Origin: Kluyveromyces lactis
Taxonomy: Eukaryota; Ascomycota; Saccharomycetes; Saccharomycetales; Saccharomycetaceae
Assembly (NCBI RefSeq): GCF_000002515.2
Contig: NC_006042.1
Location: forward strand, 1,178,001 to 1,242,000
DNA: 64,000 nucleotides
Reading direction: 5' to 3'
Each line of letters starts with the position of its first letter. The stretch's first letter is position 1. The position numbers were made by a program, and so were the translations under genes. Below are positions 19,689 to 31,088 of this stretch, in pieces. The notes beneath the pieces were generated by a model, which had not been told where the DNA came from, ran no database searches, and saw only the letters and a program-made list of their open reading frames with translations.

Positions 19689-21593
19689 TCAAATACCTCT
19701 CCAGATAATTTTTTCCACAATTTCATATGTCTGATATCTTTGAGTTTTCAAGATCCCAACGTATTGACATTCTGTCAACCCCTTGATGAACCAAACTAAC
19801 GCTAACTTATCCATGAATTCGTCCTGATCGAGTTTTTCCATTATTTTTCGGGACTTGTCTTTGACAGAGGTTTTCACCTCATCTCCTGCAAGAACAGATT
19901 TTAATAGGTCATAAATCTCTGATTTTGGTAAGGATTCTTTGAAGGCAACGAAGAAATCATACACATTGATGAAAGAGCGGGCTTCACGATAAAGAGTGAA
20001 TACTTGACATATAATAGGGTCTATTAATTCGTTGAGTTTTCTGTCCAGTTCACGTATCTCATCGTCATTGTTCGCCATACGCTGGATGACTTTACTCCTC
20101 GGCAAGATTCTTTCCGAGTTTAACAGATTGTCTTCCAAATTAGTCCTGAAGAATGGGAAAAGTCCTTGGGATAACAGTCCGTTATTGTTGTCCAACGTGA
20201 ATAGCTCTTGAAAAACGATTTGTACGTTTTCGAAATCGAATTCTTGGCGAAATTTGTCGCATGCTTCCCATTTACTCAAATAATCGACTAATCTGTTGTT
20301 CAACATGTGGTAATACAAATCAATCAAATTGTAATCGTAAATATTGAGTTTATTCTCCAAAATGTTAACGATTTGATGTAATTTGTCATTGATGGGGTTT
20401 TCTGCCACTAGGAAGTCCACGAAAAATTGTTCCAACGTATCATTTTCATTGTTGAGCAATGATACAATTTCTTCCCTTGGAGCCCTTGAGTTCACCATAG
20501 TTTCTACAAAGTTCAAAAAGGTTTGGCATTTAGTGAGTCTATCCAGATATTTCTCATCTAGGAAATTAATGTTGGCAACGTCAATGAATATCGAATACGG
20601 ATTATTGAAAAAATAAGACATCAGCGAGTAATCCAAGATTTTCAACAAAAGTTGAAGATTCTGATTGGTATTATTATCCATCTTTTCAAGCACAAACTTC
20701 ACGAATTTGGGGGATAAGTTTAACTTCCTATCGACACAATCTAGGAAAGATTGAAAGATCAAGTTTGAGTATTTGTACCCTTTTGTACTCGATAAATCGA
20801 TAGTCTTCAAATCATAACTCAATGCTCTAATGATAGACTGATCCAAATTATTTTCGAATTTTTCCACATTGGTTGTTAGATTTAACACAAAACACACTTG
20901 GATGCCTTTAATTTTCAAAGTAGCTTTCATGAGATCTATAAACTCTTGTAAGACGTTCATATAAAACGTCTCAGTTTCTTTCAAATTTATAATCAAGTTC
21001 AGTTTTTTCTTGTAAGTGGGTTGAAACAATTGGAAGACAATCATATCGTATAACCTGAGACTTTTCATAACCTCCTCATCAAACTCTTCTGTTGCGCTAT
21101 TGGGATCGGATTGTAATTTCAATTCCATCGATTCCAACATCTTAAAGATGACTCTTTTCAACAACAATCGTACATTTGGAGCATCCTTTGGCTCTATATC
21201 TACTAAAACGTTATAACAATCTTCGGTATCAGCTGGTATTTCAAGTTTGGTCTCTGCATCGGAACCCAAAAGAATCAACGTCTTAAAATCGTTCCTAGTT
21301 ATTTCTGATGCGGGATTGGATATAAGACTTTGAATTGTATTGGAAATATTCGTTACCACTTCTCTATCGATAGAATCTAGAATAGTGTCAACGCTAGTAT
21401 GGAAATCAGCGTGTAGTTTATTGTATAGAGCCCATCTAGACAAGACACTCTCATCTGACTCGAGACCATCGAATAACTTCACGAATGGCACTGGAGATGA
21501 TCCATTATCGTACGAATCAATTGAATCTCTATTGAACTTGGGAGTAAACACAAAACTCTGTTTCTGTGATTCAGCGAATGCAGCGAGTTCCAT
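19689..21593 (-). CDS. ORC3: origin recognition complex subunit Orc3
   Basis: Orc3 is a structural subunit of the six-protein origin recognition complex that marks replication origins and loads Cdc6 and MCM. The 634-residue protein is close to S. cerevisiae Orc3 (616). I recognise it by FDGLESDESVLSRWALYNKLHADF near the N-terminus, the middle region FCLNLTTNVEKFENNLDQ-like segment (here FVLNLTTNVEKFENNLDQ), and the C-terminal helical domain ending ALVWFIKGLTECQYVGIL. No Walker A loop is visible, as expected for Orc3. Neighbours OST1 and SFI1 fit YLL004W beside YLL003W. Confidence 0.9.
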   Translation of the reverse strand: MELAAFAESQKQSFVFTPKFNRDSIDSYDNGSSPVPFVKLFDGLESDESVLSRWALYNKLHADFHTSVDTILDSIDREVVTNISNTIQSLISNPASEITRNDFKTLILLGSDAETKLEIPADTEDCYNVLVDIEPKDAPNVRLLLKRVIFKMLESMELKLQSDPNSATEEFDEEVMKSLRLYDMIVFQLFQPTYKKKLNLIINLKETETFYMNVLQEFIDLMKATLKIKGIQVCFVLNLTTNVEKFENNLDQSIIRALSYDLKTIDLSSTKGYKYSNLIFQSFLDCVDRKLNLSPKFVKFVLEKMDNNTNQNLQLLLKILDYSLMSYFFNNPYSIFIDVANINFLDEKYLDRLTKCQTFLNFVETMVNSRAPREEIVSLLNNENDTLEQFFVDFLVAENPINDKLHQIVNILENKLNIYDYNLIDLYYHMLNNRLVDYLSKWEACDKFRQEFDFENVQIVFQELFTLDNNNGLLSQGLFPFFRTNLEDNLLNSERILPRSKVIQRMANNDDEIRELDRKLNELIDPIICQVFTLYREARSFINVYDFFVAFKESLPKSEIYDLLKSVLAGDEVKTSVKDKSRKIMEKLDQDEFMDKLALVWFIKGLTECQYVGILKTQRYQTYEIVEKIIWRGI

Positions 21594-21853
21594 TAATGCT
21601 ATAGTAGCAGTATGATCGATCGATTACGATATGATCTAGTATCCCAAAATCGCACTACTGATCTTAAGTTAGAGCTCATATGTTTTACATTTTGAAAAAT
21701 GTCAGAAATAAAAGCAGAAAGAATCCTTTAAATATGTAGAACACACATTATACTATGCTAAAAACCAATTGGAAAAGTATTTACAGGGGAAAAGAGAGGG
21801 AAGAGGACATAAATAAAAAAAAATTGCAGGAGAAGGGTAGCCAGTGAGAACTC

Positions 21854-22210
21854 TTACCAAACGTTTTCAGATTCACCCTTGAATCTGGGTATTCTTTTAG
21901 GTTCCCAATCCTGTTCGCCTAAACCTTGTAACCTGTAGTATTCTTCTTTTATATCGAATTGTCTTTGGTTAGCCTTCATCTTTACCAAATCGTCTTCCTT
22001 CATTTCTTGAACCTTCTGATCCTTCTGTTGGTATCTAACAGCAGTGAATTCAGATAACCAAAAAGAACCAAGAACGATCACTGAACAAAAGGGTAAACCG
22101 AACCAGAGGAACGGATTCTTGTTCATATGTTTCTGGTACCTACCAGCAAGTGACGCTTCATATGCCAGCTGTTGTCTTTTTGATCTGAACTTCTTACCAC
22201 CAAAACTCAT
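21854..22210 (-). CDS. COX16: cytochrome c oxidase assembly factor Cox16
   Basis: Cox16 is an inner-membrane protein needed to assemble cytochrome c oxidase (Cox1 module). The ATG at 22210 gives 118 residues, equal to the S. cerevisiae protein. One membrane segment, NPFLWFGLPFCSVIVLGSF, sits near residues 34-55 and is followed by a charged intermembrane-space tail (QDWEPKRIPRFKGESENVW). A longer in-frame reading would add over 60 non-conserved residues across a TA microsatellite and is rejected. It corresponds to YJL003W. Confidence 0.94.
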   Translation of the reverse strand: MSFGGKKFRSKRQQLAYEASLAGRYQKHMNKNPFLWFGLPFCSVIVLGSFWLSEFTAVRYQQKDQKVQEMKEDDLVKMKANQRQFDIKEEYYRLQGLGEQDWEPKRIPRFKGESENVW

Positions 22211-23352
22211 TGTTGGGTGTTGTAATGTGCTGTAAAGTGGAACGTTATTGACATAGAGTGCATAAGCTAATAGTGTATATATATATATATATATATACAA
22301 GAATATCCGAAGTACCGTGATGAGATTGAATTTGCTGGGAGTCTCGAAGAATAAGAAAATCCGACATTTACCCGGCCATTCAAAACGACCACGTGACACA
22401 TGTCACGTGCCTCCACCCTCTCGGACCAAAGGAACATCACAGCCGTACCTCATGATTAAATGACCTTCCCTATTTCCCGCAGCAAAGTGCCATTTCCTAT
22501 TTCTTACTTCCGTTGCCCCCCCACAAAAATTTAGAATAATTAAAAAAAATAAAACGCCTTCAAAATACTCAAGGACTCTCAGAGAACAACGTACGAAACG
22601 GAACAAAAAAAAATCAGTTTCTCCGATTAATTTGATCAGGTTTGATTCAAACTTGACTAAGCTTACAAGACCTAGGCAAAACGTCGTTCATACAATACGG
22701 ACTTTGAAACCAAGAGAAACAAACTAGCACTAATTGACTAAGCCAATAACAAACACAAACAAAAGCAGAAAAGCTAAAGTAAAACCGAGCCGAACTGAAT
22801 CATGTAACGCGCACAGAATGCCTATTCGTTCTCTGTTTTCTGTCTCGTATAATCTCCGTTAAATACGAAATTAAAAGTCACCGTAAGAGGCAATTCTCAA
22901 CTGCACACATGCTGCGAATTCTGTCCCGCATTTTTATGCTGAAATAGGCCAAAAACAGTCCCTTGGAAACGGTATATTACCTATGTATGTTACATATATA
23001 TAGTATGCTAAATATATATATGACAACAGTATCCTGACTATTATATGTATCGTCTACCTTTCTCGGGCTTGAGGTTTTAACATTTTTTTTTTTTTGTTTG
23101 CGAGTTTCATATGACTATACTAATTTACATGGACGGCTCCGGATTAAGTTTAGGTCTCGGTTCCAAACTTTTTTAGAAACGGTTCGTCTTATTATTAAGT
23201 GTTGTTTTCTTTAGAATATAAAGGTTCCTCCTTTTAAATTGCAAGACTTTTTTTGGTGTTTGTTTTAGTTTTAAGCGTTGAGAAATACTTTTTTATTTGA
23301 CAAGTCCGTATTTATATCATAGGGGAGTTTAAGGCTAGATATATATTCTGTC
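22211..23352. other. intergenic: divergent COX16/ADR1 promoter and synteny break
   Basis: About 1.1 kb of divergent promoter. It holds a (TA)11 run at 22276-22297, a CACGTG dyad at 22390-22409 (listed separately) and a T-rich leader before ADR1. Gene order changes here from the YJL/YLL block to the YDR/YLR block. No gene was found. Confidence 0.65.
22390..22409. promoter_or_regulatory. inverted pair of CACGTG (Cbf1-type) sites
   Basis: CACGTGACA and TGTCACGTG form a perfect inverted repeat with a 2-bp spacer. It is about 180 bp upstream of COX16. In K. lactis Cbf1 is known to control respiratory genes, so COX16 is the likely target. Confidence 0.65.
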
Positions 23353-26300
23353 ATGCAAGCTGCCTGTTCGAATATTAGCAGAGACACACATGCGATAGGA
23401 CAGATGAATATGACGGGACTTCGCGGTAAGAGGAAAGTACAGAGTCAGAGTCAGGGGCAAAACCAAGCGCAAGGCCTGACTTCTCAGTCTCAGCAGCTGC
23501 AACATTTTTTGTCTAATCATGATGACGATGAGCATGCCGATATGTTGATGCTGCCACGGAGTGGCAACGTTAGCGCGGTCACTACAGCTACAGCTACAGC
23601 TACAGCTGCAGCAGAACCAAGCTCACTACCGGCAAAGATTACGAACAATACCAACAAGAAATTTGATATGTTGCCCGATCATCTACGATTGAACGGGGTG
23701 ACTCCCAGTGGGAAGCCAAGGTTGTTCGTTTGCAAAGTTTGTACTAGAGCTTTTGCCAGGCAAGAACACCTAACGAGACACGAACGGTCTCACACTAAGG
23801 AGAAACCTTATGTTTGTGGTATTTGTGAGAGAAGGTTTACTAGAAGAGATCTTTTGATCAGACATTGTCAAAAATTACACGGTGGAAATTGTGGCGATTA
23901 TATCAGAAGAACTTCAAGGAAAGTGCGTAGGGATTCGAAGAAGGATAATGGAGCAGTGCTCGATCCTTCGTCTTCGTCGGAAACTGATACGCCCAATAAT
24001 AGCACTGTTAGTCCAAATAGTGATGTTTCCTCATCGGTAACTCCTGCGACCACGAAAAGGGTCCGTAAAAGGTCGATCAAGACGGAATATGCTACGAGCA
24101 GCAGTACTGCGGTGAAGAAAGCTGCGAAGGCGGCAGATGCTGCTGCAAAAGCCGCGGCCAAGTCGGCAGCAGCGACGAGTAGAAATGTGCCTACGTCTGA
24201 TGAACCCATTGGTCCCTTGCTGTCTGGTAGAGCAGGGAATGAAGAAGACGTTATGTCAAAGAAGAGATTGAAAGTGCACAGAAGAGTTTCGTTTTCGGCC
24301 CAGTCCGGTCAAAACTACGCTATATTACCTGAATCGAGTGACTTCACGCAAGAAAAGCCTGAAAGGGTCGATTTCTCAACACCTCAGATGTTACCCCTGG
24401 ATCTATTCGATACTATTCCGCAGTTTGATGAACCAACGAATTTCAATCTTTTGGACAGAAATAACTGGATTAATGACTTCAATAATGCTATCATTCCAGG
24501 TACAGATGAACAACTCGTATCGCACACTCATTCAAACTCAGTATCTGAATCTTCTCCAAATTCTAACAATACAAGAAATTCTTCTTGGGAATTACAAGGT
24601 GACACGTTGAAGATAAACTCGTTGTTCTCGTTCCCCATGTCTCAGGGAGAATCGCAACATGCAGGTGCTGACTGGAAAACTTTGGCAAGAGCTCTGAAAC
24701 CTGAACTGGAAAATCAGGACTCAGCTAATAAAACTGCTACTGAACAAATCACAAACTCTTTACACAACTTTCAAATTAAATTCAATGGTAATGGTGACAG
24801 AACCGTTGATATAAATATCAATGCCAGTAATTCAATTAACGACAATGTGGAAAATGGCCGCAACACTGTTGATCCATGTCTGACATCAAATCATATCCAG
24901 AAAGATGTTATTTCCAACACGATTCGTCCCAACGTTACCATGACCCACAATGGTATCCCTACAGAATCACCTCCACTTAGAAATGATTCTAACCTGGGCA
25001 ATGACTTCAAGTTCATGCTCCCATCGGCATTCACTCCTTCTAATGATCCCCTGGATACCACCAACTCCGCTATCAAAACTAATAATTCTATCAACAATGA
25101 TCATAACATTGCTCATGCTCATGATAACCCCACCTTTAATGATACACACGACCAAGAACATAATAACACATTAATGAAAAGTACTACATCTCCATTCCCT
25201 GACATTCACAGACAAAATTCATTGCATCATAATCACTTGCATCCTTCTAACGAGTTCCCAAATACAGAAATTGATCCTGCTCAGTTACAATCTATCATGG
25301 ATCCGGGGTACACATTTTATGATGTTCAGTACTCTCAACTTTGTAATATATCAAAGGCTTCTCCAAAAGATCAAGACATTAAAATCAATTTCTTCAATAA
25401 TGATATCAGAAACATTTGCGAGAATGCGTTGATCCATTATTCAAGCATATGTGGCCCTAGCTATAAACCTTGTTCTTTGACTTGTTCCAACGATGAGTTG
25501 AATACATATTTAAAACTTTACATCATGCGCTTCCACCCACATAACCCGTTCATTCATTCATCGGTATGGTCATTTGATTCTGAAGCGTACAGATCTTACA
25601 TTTATGAACATGATGCGAAAAATATTCCATTCAGTGTAGATGATATGATCTACCATACAAACATCATATGCTTGCCTCTATTTGCAGCTACCATTGGTTC
25701 TCTTTATAAGAATACTACTTCTTCTTCTACGAGTAAGACAAGGGAATTGTATGAAATTGCAAGGAGAGTACTACACGTTTACTTGGATAGAAGAAAAAAT
25801 TTGAAACGGGATGAAACAACGTCACCACTCAATTCGAATTTATGGTTGATCCAGTCTTTGACATTGTCAGTAATGTATTCCATCTTTGCTGAACATAGTA
25901 ACTCCGATATCAACAGATCAGATCAAATATTGAAACAAGTTGGAGCAGTTTGTTCTTTGTTAAGGAATTACTTTTTACCGTTGGTTCAGCAGAAACCAGA
26001 AAATTTAAGGTCGGAAGCTGAGATAATAATATGGGAATCAAAATTAAGAACAACTTTGACAAATTACAACTTGTGTCAGTTTTTACAGATTTTCCATAGA
26101 TTATCCTCGTCGAGCTTCATCACGAATTTTGAATTACAGACGATAATGATTCCTAATAATGAAACGAGGTGGTCAACTTTATCATTCAACTGGAATAGTA
26201 CTACCATAAAGTCCGAGCATCTTTACCATTTGAATTTCTTACACTTTTTCCAAAGTTTCCAGTTTAATGATCTAGGTTATCATACTATTCCACAAGTTTT

Positions 26301-27492
26301 AGTAAATTCAATGCTTTTCTATGAGTACTCAATAAAATTATCTGGGTCAAACATGAATGTGTTCATCAACAAAATCGATACTAAGAAACTAGAGAAGAAT
26401 TTACCCCAAATCGATCAGGATTCTGCTACATCGGACTGCTTAATTGGTGACTCCATCAATTTAAAGAACTCTTTGATTTCTTTGAGATTGTTTGATAAAT
26501 TGGACTCCCATTTTTTCAGAATAATATCCAAATACGGATTAACTGACGATATTTTCGAGAATTGTTTGTCACCCATTCATGCCAATATTTTGTCCAAAAA
26601 TTCTGATTCTTTGGTAATTGATTTGTTGGTCTCAGTTAATGCTTCTATCAAAAATATTGCATCGTTATTTTACTACACCAATGAGACGGGATATTATGAA
26701 GAAATTAAGTTTGATTACTCAAAAACCTCGTTGTTCCAAATTCAGGGTTATTTCTTCAATTTCCTTTGCATTTTAAAATTCATATTAGACTTTGAAGCCA
26801 CTCCAAATTTCAAGGTGTTGAGTATATTTGCGGAGTTACGGAAACTGGTAGAGCAGTTAATGATTCCGAAACTTGTCCATAATTACCCTCTGGAGTTTTC
26901 AAAATTCACTGACTTAAAGACGGCATATGATGGACCTTCTCCACAGGCTCCAGCTGTCCATACGTTCAGTCTTGAACATTTGGAAAAGAGCATCGAATCA
27001 GTTTTAGTACAATCATTCAATGACTATAACTATTTGAAAATGCCAGTTGGTCCTGTCAATTCGTTGAATGAATTCGAATTTGATTCAGGCTACGCTGAAC
27101 CAGCTCCAGGACCCAGCAAGTCATCAATAAACTTACTAAGGCACCACGATCTATGTAAACAGAATGGTGCTAGAACAAGACAGGGATTTTATGACCGTTA
27201 TCATCTATCAGACAAATTGTTACAGGTTGCCAAATGCTCTTTCCTCTTGATATATGAATCACATGTACATGGTTCATTATTGACAAATTTCATTGACATA
27301 ATTAACACTCTTCAGTCAAAATTAGACAATCAACGCAAAATTACGAATATTATTTTCAATGAAGGAACCCATCTCTTTGGAAGCAACAATAATCCTGTCA
27401 ACGATCACACTCATTCTTTTGTTAACATGCTGAATTTGCCAAACTCAAACACTCCTCCTGGAGATTACTACTTCAATCCGAATTCCCTATGA
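23353..27492 (+). CDS. ADR1: zinc-finger transcription activator Adr1
   Basis: Adr1 activates genes for ethanol, glycerol and fatty-acid use in S. cerevisiae. The 1379-residue protein has two C2H2 fingers at about residues 125-178 ([19 protein letters not shown], then [19 protein letters not shown]). They are preceded by [17 protein letters not shown], which resembles the Adr1 proximal accessory region. [14 protein letters not shown] near residue 312 matches the Adr1 PKA-site region (RRASFSAQS). The C-terminal half aligns by eye with Adr1 (for example [41 protein letters not shown]), which separates it from Rsf2 and Tda9. An Asn/Ser-rich stretch and an Ala tract (about residues 75-92 and 255-275) are low complexity. 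It is followed by RAD9, as YDR216W is by YDR217C. Confidence 0.93.
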   Translation: MQAACSNISRDTHAIGQMNMTGLRGKRKVQSQSQGQNQAQGLTSQSQQLQHFLSNHDDDEHADMLMLPRSGNVSAVTTATATATAAAEPSSLPAKITNNTNKKFDMLPDHLRLNGVTPSGKPRLFVCKVCTRAFARQEHLTRHERSHTKEKPYVCGICERRFTRRDLLIRHCQKLHGGNCGDYIRRTSRKVRRDSKKDNGAVLDPSSSSETDTPNNSTVSPNSDVSSSVTPATTKRVRKRSIKTEYATSSSTAVKKAAKAADAAAKAAAKSAAATSRNVPTSDEPIGPLLSGRAGNEEDVMSKKRLKVHRRVSFSAQSGQNYAILPESSDFTQEKPERVDFSTPQMLPLDLFDTIPQFDEPTNFNLLDRNNWINDFNNAIIPGTDEQLVSHTHSNSVSESSPNSNNTRNSSWELQGDTLKINSLFSFPMSQGESQHAGADWKTLARALKPELENQDSANKTATEQITNSLHNFQIKFNGNGDRTVDININASNSINDNVENGRNTVDPCLTSNHIQKDVISNTIRPNVTMTHNGIPTESPPLRNDSNLGNDFKFMLPSAFTPSNDPLDTTNSAIKTNNSINNDHNIAHAHDNPTFNDTHDQEHNNTLMKSTTSPFPDIHRQNSLHHNHLHPSNEFPNTEIDPAQLQSIMDPGYTFYDVQYSQLCNISKASPKDQDIKINFFNNDIRNICENALIHYSSICGPSYKPCSLTCSNDELNTYLKLYIMRFHPHNPFIHSSVWSFDSEAYRSYIYEHDAKNIPFSVDDMIYHTNIICLPLFAATIGSLYKNTTSSSTSKTRELYEIARRVLHVYLDRRKNLKRDETTSPLNSNLWLIQSLTLSVMYSIFAEHSNSDINRSDQILKQVGAVCSLLRNYFLPLVQQKPENLRSEAEIIIWESKLRTTLTNYNLCQFLQIFHRLSSSSFITNFELQTIMIPNNETRWSTLSFNWNSTTIKSEHLYHLNFLHFFQSFQFNDLGYHTIPQVLVNSMLFYEYSIKLSGSNMNVFINKIDTKKLEKNLPQIDQDSATSDCLIGDSINLKNSLISLRLFDKLDSHFFRIISKYGLTDDIFENCLSPIHANILSKNSDSLVIDLLVSVNASIKNIASLFYYTNETGYYEEIKFDYSKTSLFQIQGYFFNFLCILKFILDFEATPNFKVLSIFAELRKLVEQLMIPKLVHNYPLEFSKFTDLKTAYDGPSPQAPAVHTFSLEHLEKSIESVLVQSFNDYNYLKMPVGPVNSLNEFEFDSGYAEPAPGPSKSSINLLRHHDLCKQNGARTRQGFYDRYHLSDKLLQVAKCSFLLIYESHVHGSLLTNFIDIINTLQSKLDNQRKITNIIFNEGTHLFGSNNNPVNDHTHSFVNMLNLPNSNTPPGDYYFNPNSL

Positions 27493-27685
27493 CTACCGTA
27501 ATATTTAATTAAACAGCTTTTTGATGTATGAGATCTCACGAAATGACCAAAAAAAATTCCTATAGTATACTATTTATAAATAATTGAACAGTATTTGTTA
27601 ATCCCGAGAATATAATGTAACTCTTATTTATTCTACTTTCTATCAGTCGGGTCAATTATTGTACTCTTACTGTGATACACTTTTA

Positions 27686-30568
27686 TTACGCCTCTTCATT
27701 AATTACGGTCTGAACCAGCCATTCCTTATTTTTGATCCTAAAATCATTTATACCCTCCATCAGGAACCTTTTAGAAATGCTATTTTCCCAGTCGGATGAG
27801 TTCTGCAAAGACGTCTCGTTGATGAAAAGTATCATCTTCTTACTGTGGTAATTATGCCGAAATTCTACAAGTTGGTCGAACAGATCATCGTCCAACTCTT
27901 GCTGTGGTTTCAACTTCAAGTTTTTCGTGTATTCCCAATGACCAACTTTAAACACCTGGAAAATGAAGTCCACGAAAAAATTCATATCGGAGTCTCCTAA
28001 AATCAATATCGAGTAATCTTCCAAAACTACTCTGGCATTGTTTAGTTGTGCATCTAAAGTCAAACTGCTATTGAAGTTTGTCAGGAAACTAAAAACATTG
28101 CTTGATTTGATAATACCTAGATTGAAGTCAGCCATCAACCTGTTACTTTCTCCGCTCGGCAAAAGATTTTGTAGTATCGTTTGAGTCGAGATATAACCTT
28201 TGTTTATGCATGACTCAATAAACCTCCAATGTAGTACAGGCCATCCCAAAGCCAATGCTTCTAAATACTTCGGACTTCTTGAAAAGTTTCCCGCAATAAG
28301 ACAACCAAAACGGTAACTGTTAAAACGTGGATTGTTCCAACTAAACTCTCTTGATCTGTCTTCATATCTTAACAGACTTTCAAACCCTACGCTGGAGACA
28401 TATCCTCCTTGTATCTCGATTAGATAAGATAACCTTTTTCTATCCATATCATTAAGTCCACTCAATACAAAGATGCACTTTTCGAAAACAGAACCTCCCT
28501 GTCCTTCTAATCCACTCATTATAGTAGTATCATAGAAAGTGTCTCTGAAAATCTCTGAAGTTGACTTGTTATAATCTTGAGCGGTTTTCTTCATAGGAGA
28601 AATAGAATCCCTCACTGATCGACTTCTAACAGAACGTCTCAATTCATCCAAAGGATCATTGTCTTCATCTTCCAGTTTTATTTTGGTTCGTTTGATCCAC
28701 TCCCCGGTGGTAACGTATATGGATGCAATGGTATCTACAATATCATTCTTGCTGAGTCTTCCGTTTCTCAGTACCTTTCTTAAATGCACCGTATCATATC
28801 CTCTAATGCATCGAATGACATCTTCTTTTTGTGGGATCTGGCAATCTAAAGCTACGACTTGATATTCATTCATCTTCCAGTGGACTTTATCTCCACATCT
28901 AATATCTAAATAGTAAATGTCTTCCACCCTAACATCATTTTGACGTTTCTCGAAAAGAACGGAGCAATACCCAGGCTTCGTACGCTGTTCGGAAAGTATC
29001 TTACCAGGATAAAAATTGCAATCATTAAAATAATACCAGACCGCATTATTGAATAAAACATCTTTTTTAGTCAACTGCATTTCATCTGATATACGAAGTT
29101 CTTTCGGCAGGTAGACACCTTCAGTGAAAGCTGTAAATTGTGTCATTTTACTTGGTGTACTACTATCTTCAAATTCTTCTTCTAATATTAGCTGCTTGTT
29201 TTTCCGTTTCTTGGATACATTAAGTTGTTCTTGTGACTCAAATGACGGTTTGTGCTTGCACTCATTGCGTTCGAAAATTTCAGGTAGTTCCTGAGTTTGT
29301 TCATATTCCTGATCTGTATCCAGTCTCGAGAGCTCTCTTGAGACATCATTCGTAGGATTATGTTCATTGTGTTTACGTTGGTTCAAATCGGTAGCATCAT
29401 TCCGGACACCCCCAATTTGTTCATCCTCGTCGGATATCTGACTGGATGGTTTGACATAATATGTGAGTTTAAACTTCATTTCACTCGAGTTTTCATCTGT
29501 TTGTTCCTTCTGAGAAGATTCATTGTTCATCTCAATAGACGAGTGACATTTGGCTACTTCCTGATCTTCTTTTTCTTCTTCTCTTTCTTCTTCACTAAAT
29601 ACTGTTGAAGGTGATTTATTGGAGGCCTGCTGCATGGGTCGGAGATTAACGACCGCTGGAGAATGAACCAACTGGATTTCTTCGTTGAAATTAGAACCTG
29701 TTTCCTTTTGTGTCAATATAGTTCTGGTAGAAGGAAGAAGACTGTGATGAAATGAGCCAAAATTGATTGGAGATGTATGCACTATTGATGTCTCTTGAAG
29801 TGCAGACTGTTCATCTAGTTTCAATAAGCTCTCTGAGACATCGAGGTTATTAGACTGAGTTCTAATTAGCTGAGTCATCTTTTCATCGGCCAATGTAGAC
29901 CTGATTTCTTGTGTTTGACTTACATTAGCTGAATTCGTTGCAGGTACTAACATTTCATTAGATGTTTGAGTTACATTTTGAGTGTCAATATCACCCAAGA
30001 TATTACCATTATCTGCATCCTTCAGTGTCATTATAAATGGTTGTGGATGCCCCTCTGGGGACGAGTTGATATTTTCAATCAAGCTGATCGGTTCTGAAGC
30101 TGCCTTCACTTCACCTTTAGCATTCCTAAGTGAGCGAATCGATATCTTATTCTTTAATGGCGTGTCTAATAATTCAGGTTGATATGTGTCATTGTTATTC
30201 AAAAGAATACCTTTAGTTTGAGTCAAATCAAACGGTAATTCCACTTCGATATTCAAGTCTTTCTCCTGAAATCGTTGCAATACATCAGTCTTTGATTGGA
30301 TATCAATTCTTCGTCTAATCTCGAGATCTCGATTTCCCTCAGGTGTGTCTTCTAACAGGGATTTATTCGTTGGATTTAAATTGAGAGCAGTATTACCCAA
30401 AGCCTTTATAGCCTTGTTAATTCCCGTGAGCGTTCGGGTGCTTGTATTTTCTTTTAACACTATTTCATCTGAGGAAGTAGACTCTATCTTGTTCGATAGC
30501 TGTTTTCGATCTGGACTGTAATTGGGAGTCTCTTTGGTAATACCACTGTCTTCTTCGTCTCCTGTCAT
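27686..30568 (-). CDS. RAD9: DNA-damage checkpoint adaptor Rad9 (Tudor plus tandem BRCT)
   Basis: Rad9 (53BP1/Crb2 family) binds methylated H3K79 and phosphorylated H2A and relays Mec1 signals to Rad53. The 960-residue protein is shorter than S. cerevisiae Rad9 (1309). The N-terminal half is disordered with many SQ/TQ sites, an SCD cluster for Mec1/Tel1 phosphorylation (for example around NVTQTSNE and SQTQEI). A Tudor region lies at about 505-625 (FNNAVWYYFNDCNFYPGKIL to EYQVVALDC). Tandem BRCT repeats fill about 690-960 (FEKCIFVLSGLND; YRFGCLIAGNFSRSPKYLEALALGWPVLHWRF). The H2A gene in this window carries the SQEL tail that this BRCT module reads. It corresponds to YDR217C. Confidence 0.93.
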   Translation of the reverse strand: MTGDEEDSGITKETPNYSPDRKQLSNKIESTSSDEIVLKENTSTRTLTGINKAIKALGNTALNLNPTNKSLLEDTPEGNRDLEIRRRIDIQSKTDVLQRFQEKDLNIEVELPFDLTQTKGILLNNNDTYQPELLDTPLKNKISIRSLRNAKGEVKAASEPISLIENINSSPEGHPQPFIMTLKDADNGNILGDIDTQNVTQTSNEMLVPATNSANVSQTQEIRSTLADEKMTQLIRTQSNNLDVSESLLKLDEQSALQETSIVHTSPINFGSFHHSLLPSTRTILTQKETGSNFNEEIQLVHSPAVVNLRPMQQASNKSPSTVFSEEEREEEKEDQEVAKCHSSIEMNNESSQKEQTDENSSEMKFKLTYYVKPSSQISDEDEQIGGVRNDATDLNQRKHNEHNPTNDVSRELSRLDTDQEYEQTQELPEIFERNECKHKPSFESQEQLNVSKKRKNKQLILEEEFEDSSTPSKMTQFTAFTEGVYLPKELRISDEMQLTKKDVLFNNAVWYYFNDCNFYPGKILSEQRTKPGYCSVLFEKRQNDVRVEDIYYLDIRCGDKVHWKMNEYQVVALDCQIPQKEDVIRCIRGYDTVHLRKVLRNGRLSKNDIVDTIASIYVTTGEWIKRTKIKLEDEDNDPLDELRRSVRSRSVRDSISPMKKTAQDYNKSTSEIFRDTFYDTTIMSGLEGQGGSVFEKCIFVLSGLNDMDRKRLSYLIEIQGGYVSSVGFESLLRYEDRSREFSWNNPRFNSYRFGCLIAGNFSRSPKYLEALALGWPVLHWRFIESCINKGYISTQTILQNLLPSGESNRLMADFNLGIIKSSNVFSFLTNFNSSLTLDAQLNNARVVLEDYSILILGDSDMNFFVDFIFQVFKVGHWEYTKNLKLKPQQELDDDLFDQLVEFRHNYHSKKMILFINETSLQNSSDWENSISKRFLMEGINDFRIKNKEWLVQTVINEEA

Positions 30569-31088
30569 ACCATATGAAACAGCAGATACTGATATTGATG
30601 GTTCAGAATGAAGTGATATTTTGGCTCCGTATTTTTATCGAATGTTTAATAACTTTTGTTAGTTGTGCGTTACATACTGTAAACTTTCTTGTTTTGGTTT
30701 ATGATTTTCTGTCAATATTACATTTGTAGTTGTTAAAGACTAAGACATTAAAGAGTCAACTGTGCGATGTGTGAGTTTTATTATTATGTATCCATAGCCG
30801 GTCGCATCTCTTCAGGGTATTAGTATATGAGTTGCTAGTATAGCACTGGTTGCAGGTTTGCTATTCTAGGAATTGATTTTCGGTTCTTCTAAGGAAAAGT
30901 ATGATATTTTCTATCGATGGGTGTCAGACACACATGAAGTGAACCTTTTAGAATGCATTTTTTGGTTGTTGGCACAAACGATATATACCAACACAAGAGG
31001 TGTAGCTTTTATGATCCTCGCCTTAAGCAAGCATAATTTTGCTTCTCGTGATTAGCACCCTTTAGTCGGCAACAATAACTGTGATATC
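30569..31088. other. intergenic: divergent RAD9/ADY4 promoter
   Basis: About 520 bp between divergent genes. I see no MCB box, RNA gene or conserved frame. Confidence 0.5.

Noticed and set aside
22211-22399. N-terminal extension of COX16
   Set aside because: The extra residues cross a TA microsatellite and the CACGTG region and are not part of the family; the ATG at 22210 gives the exact family length.
23725-23890. Assignment of the zinc-finger gene to RSF2/TDA9
   Set aside because: The fingers alone would allow it, but the PKA-site region and several C-terminal segments match Adr1, and the neighbour RAD9 fits ADR1.
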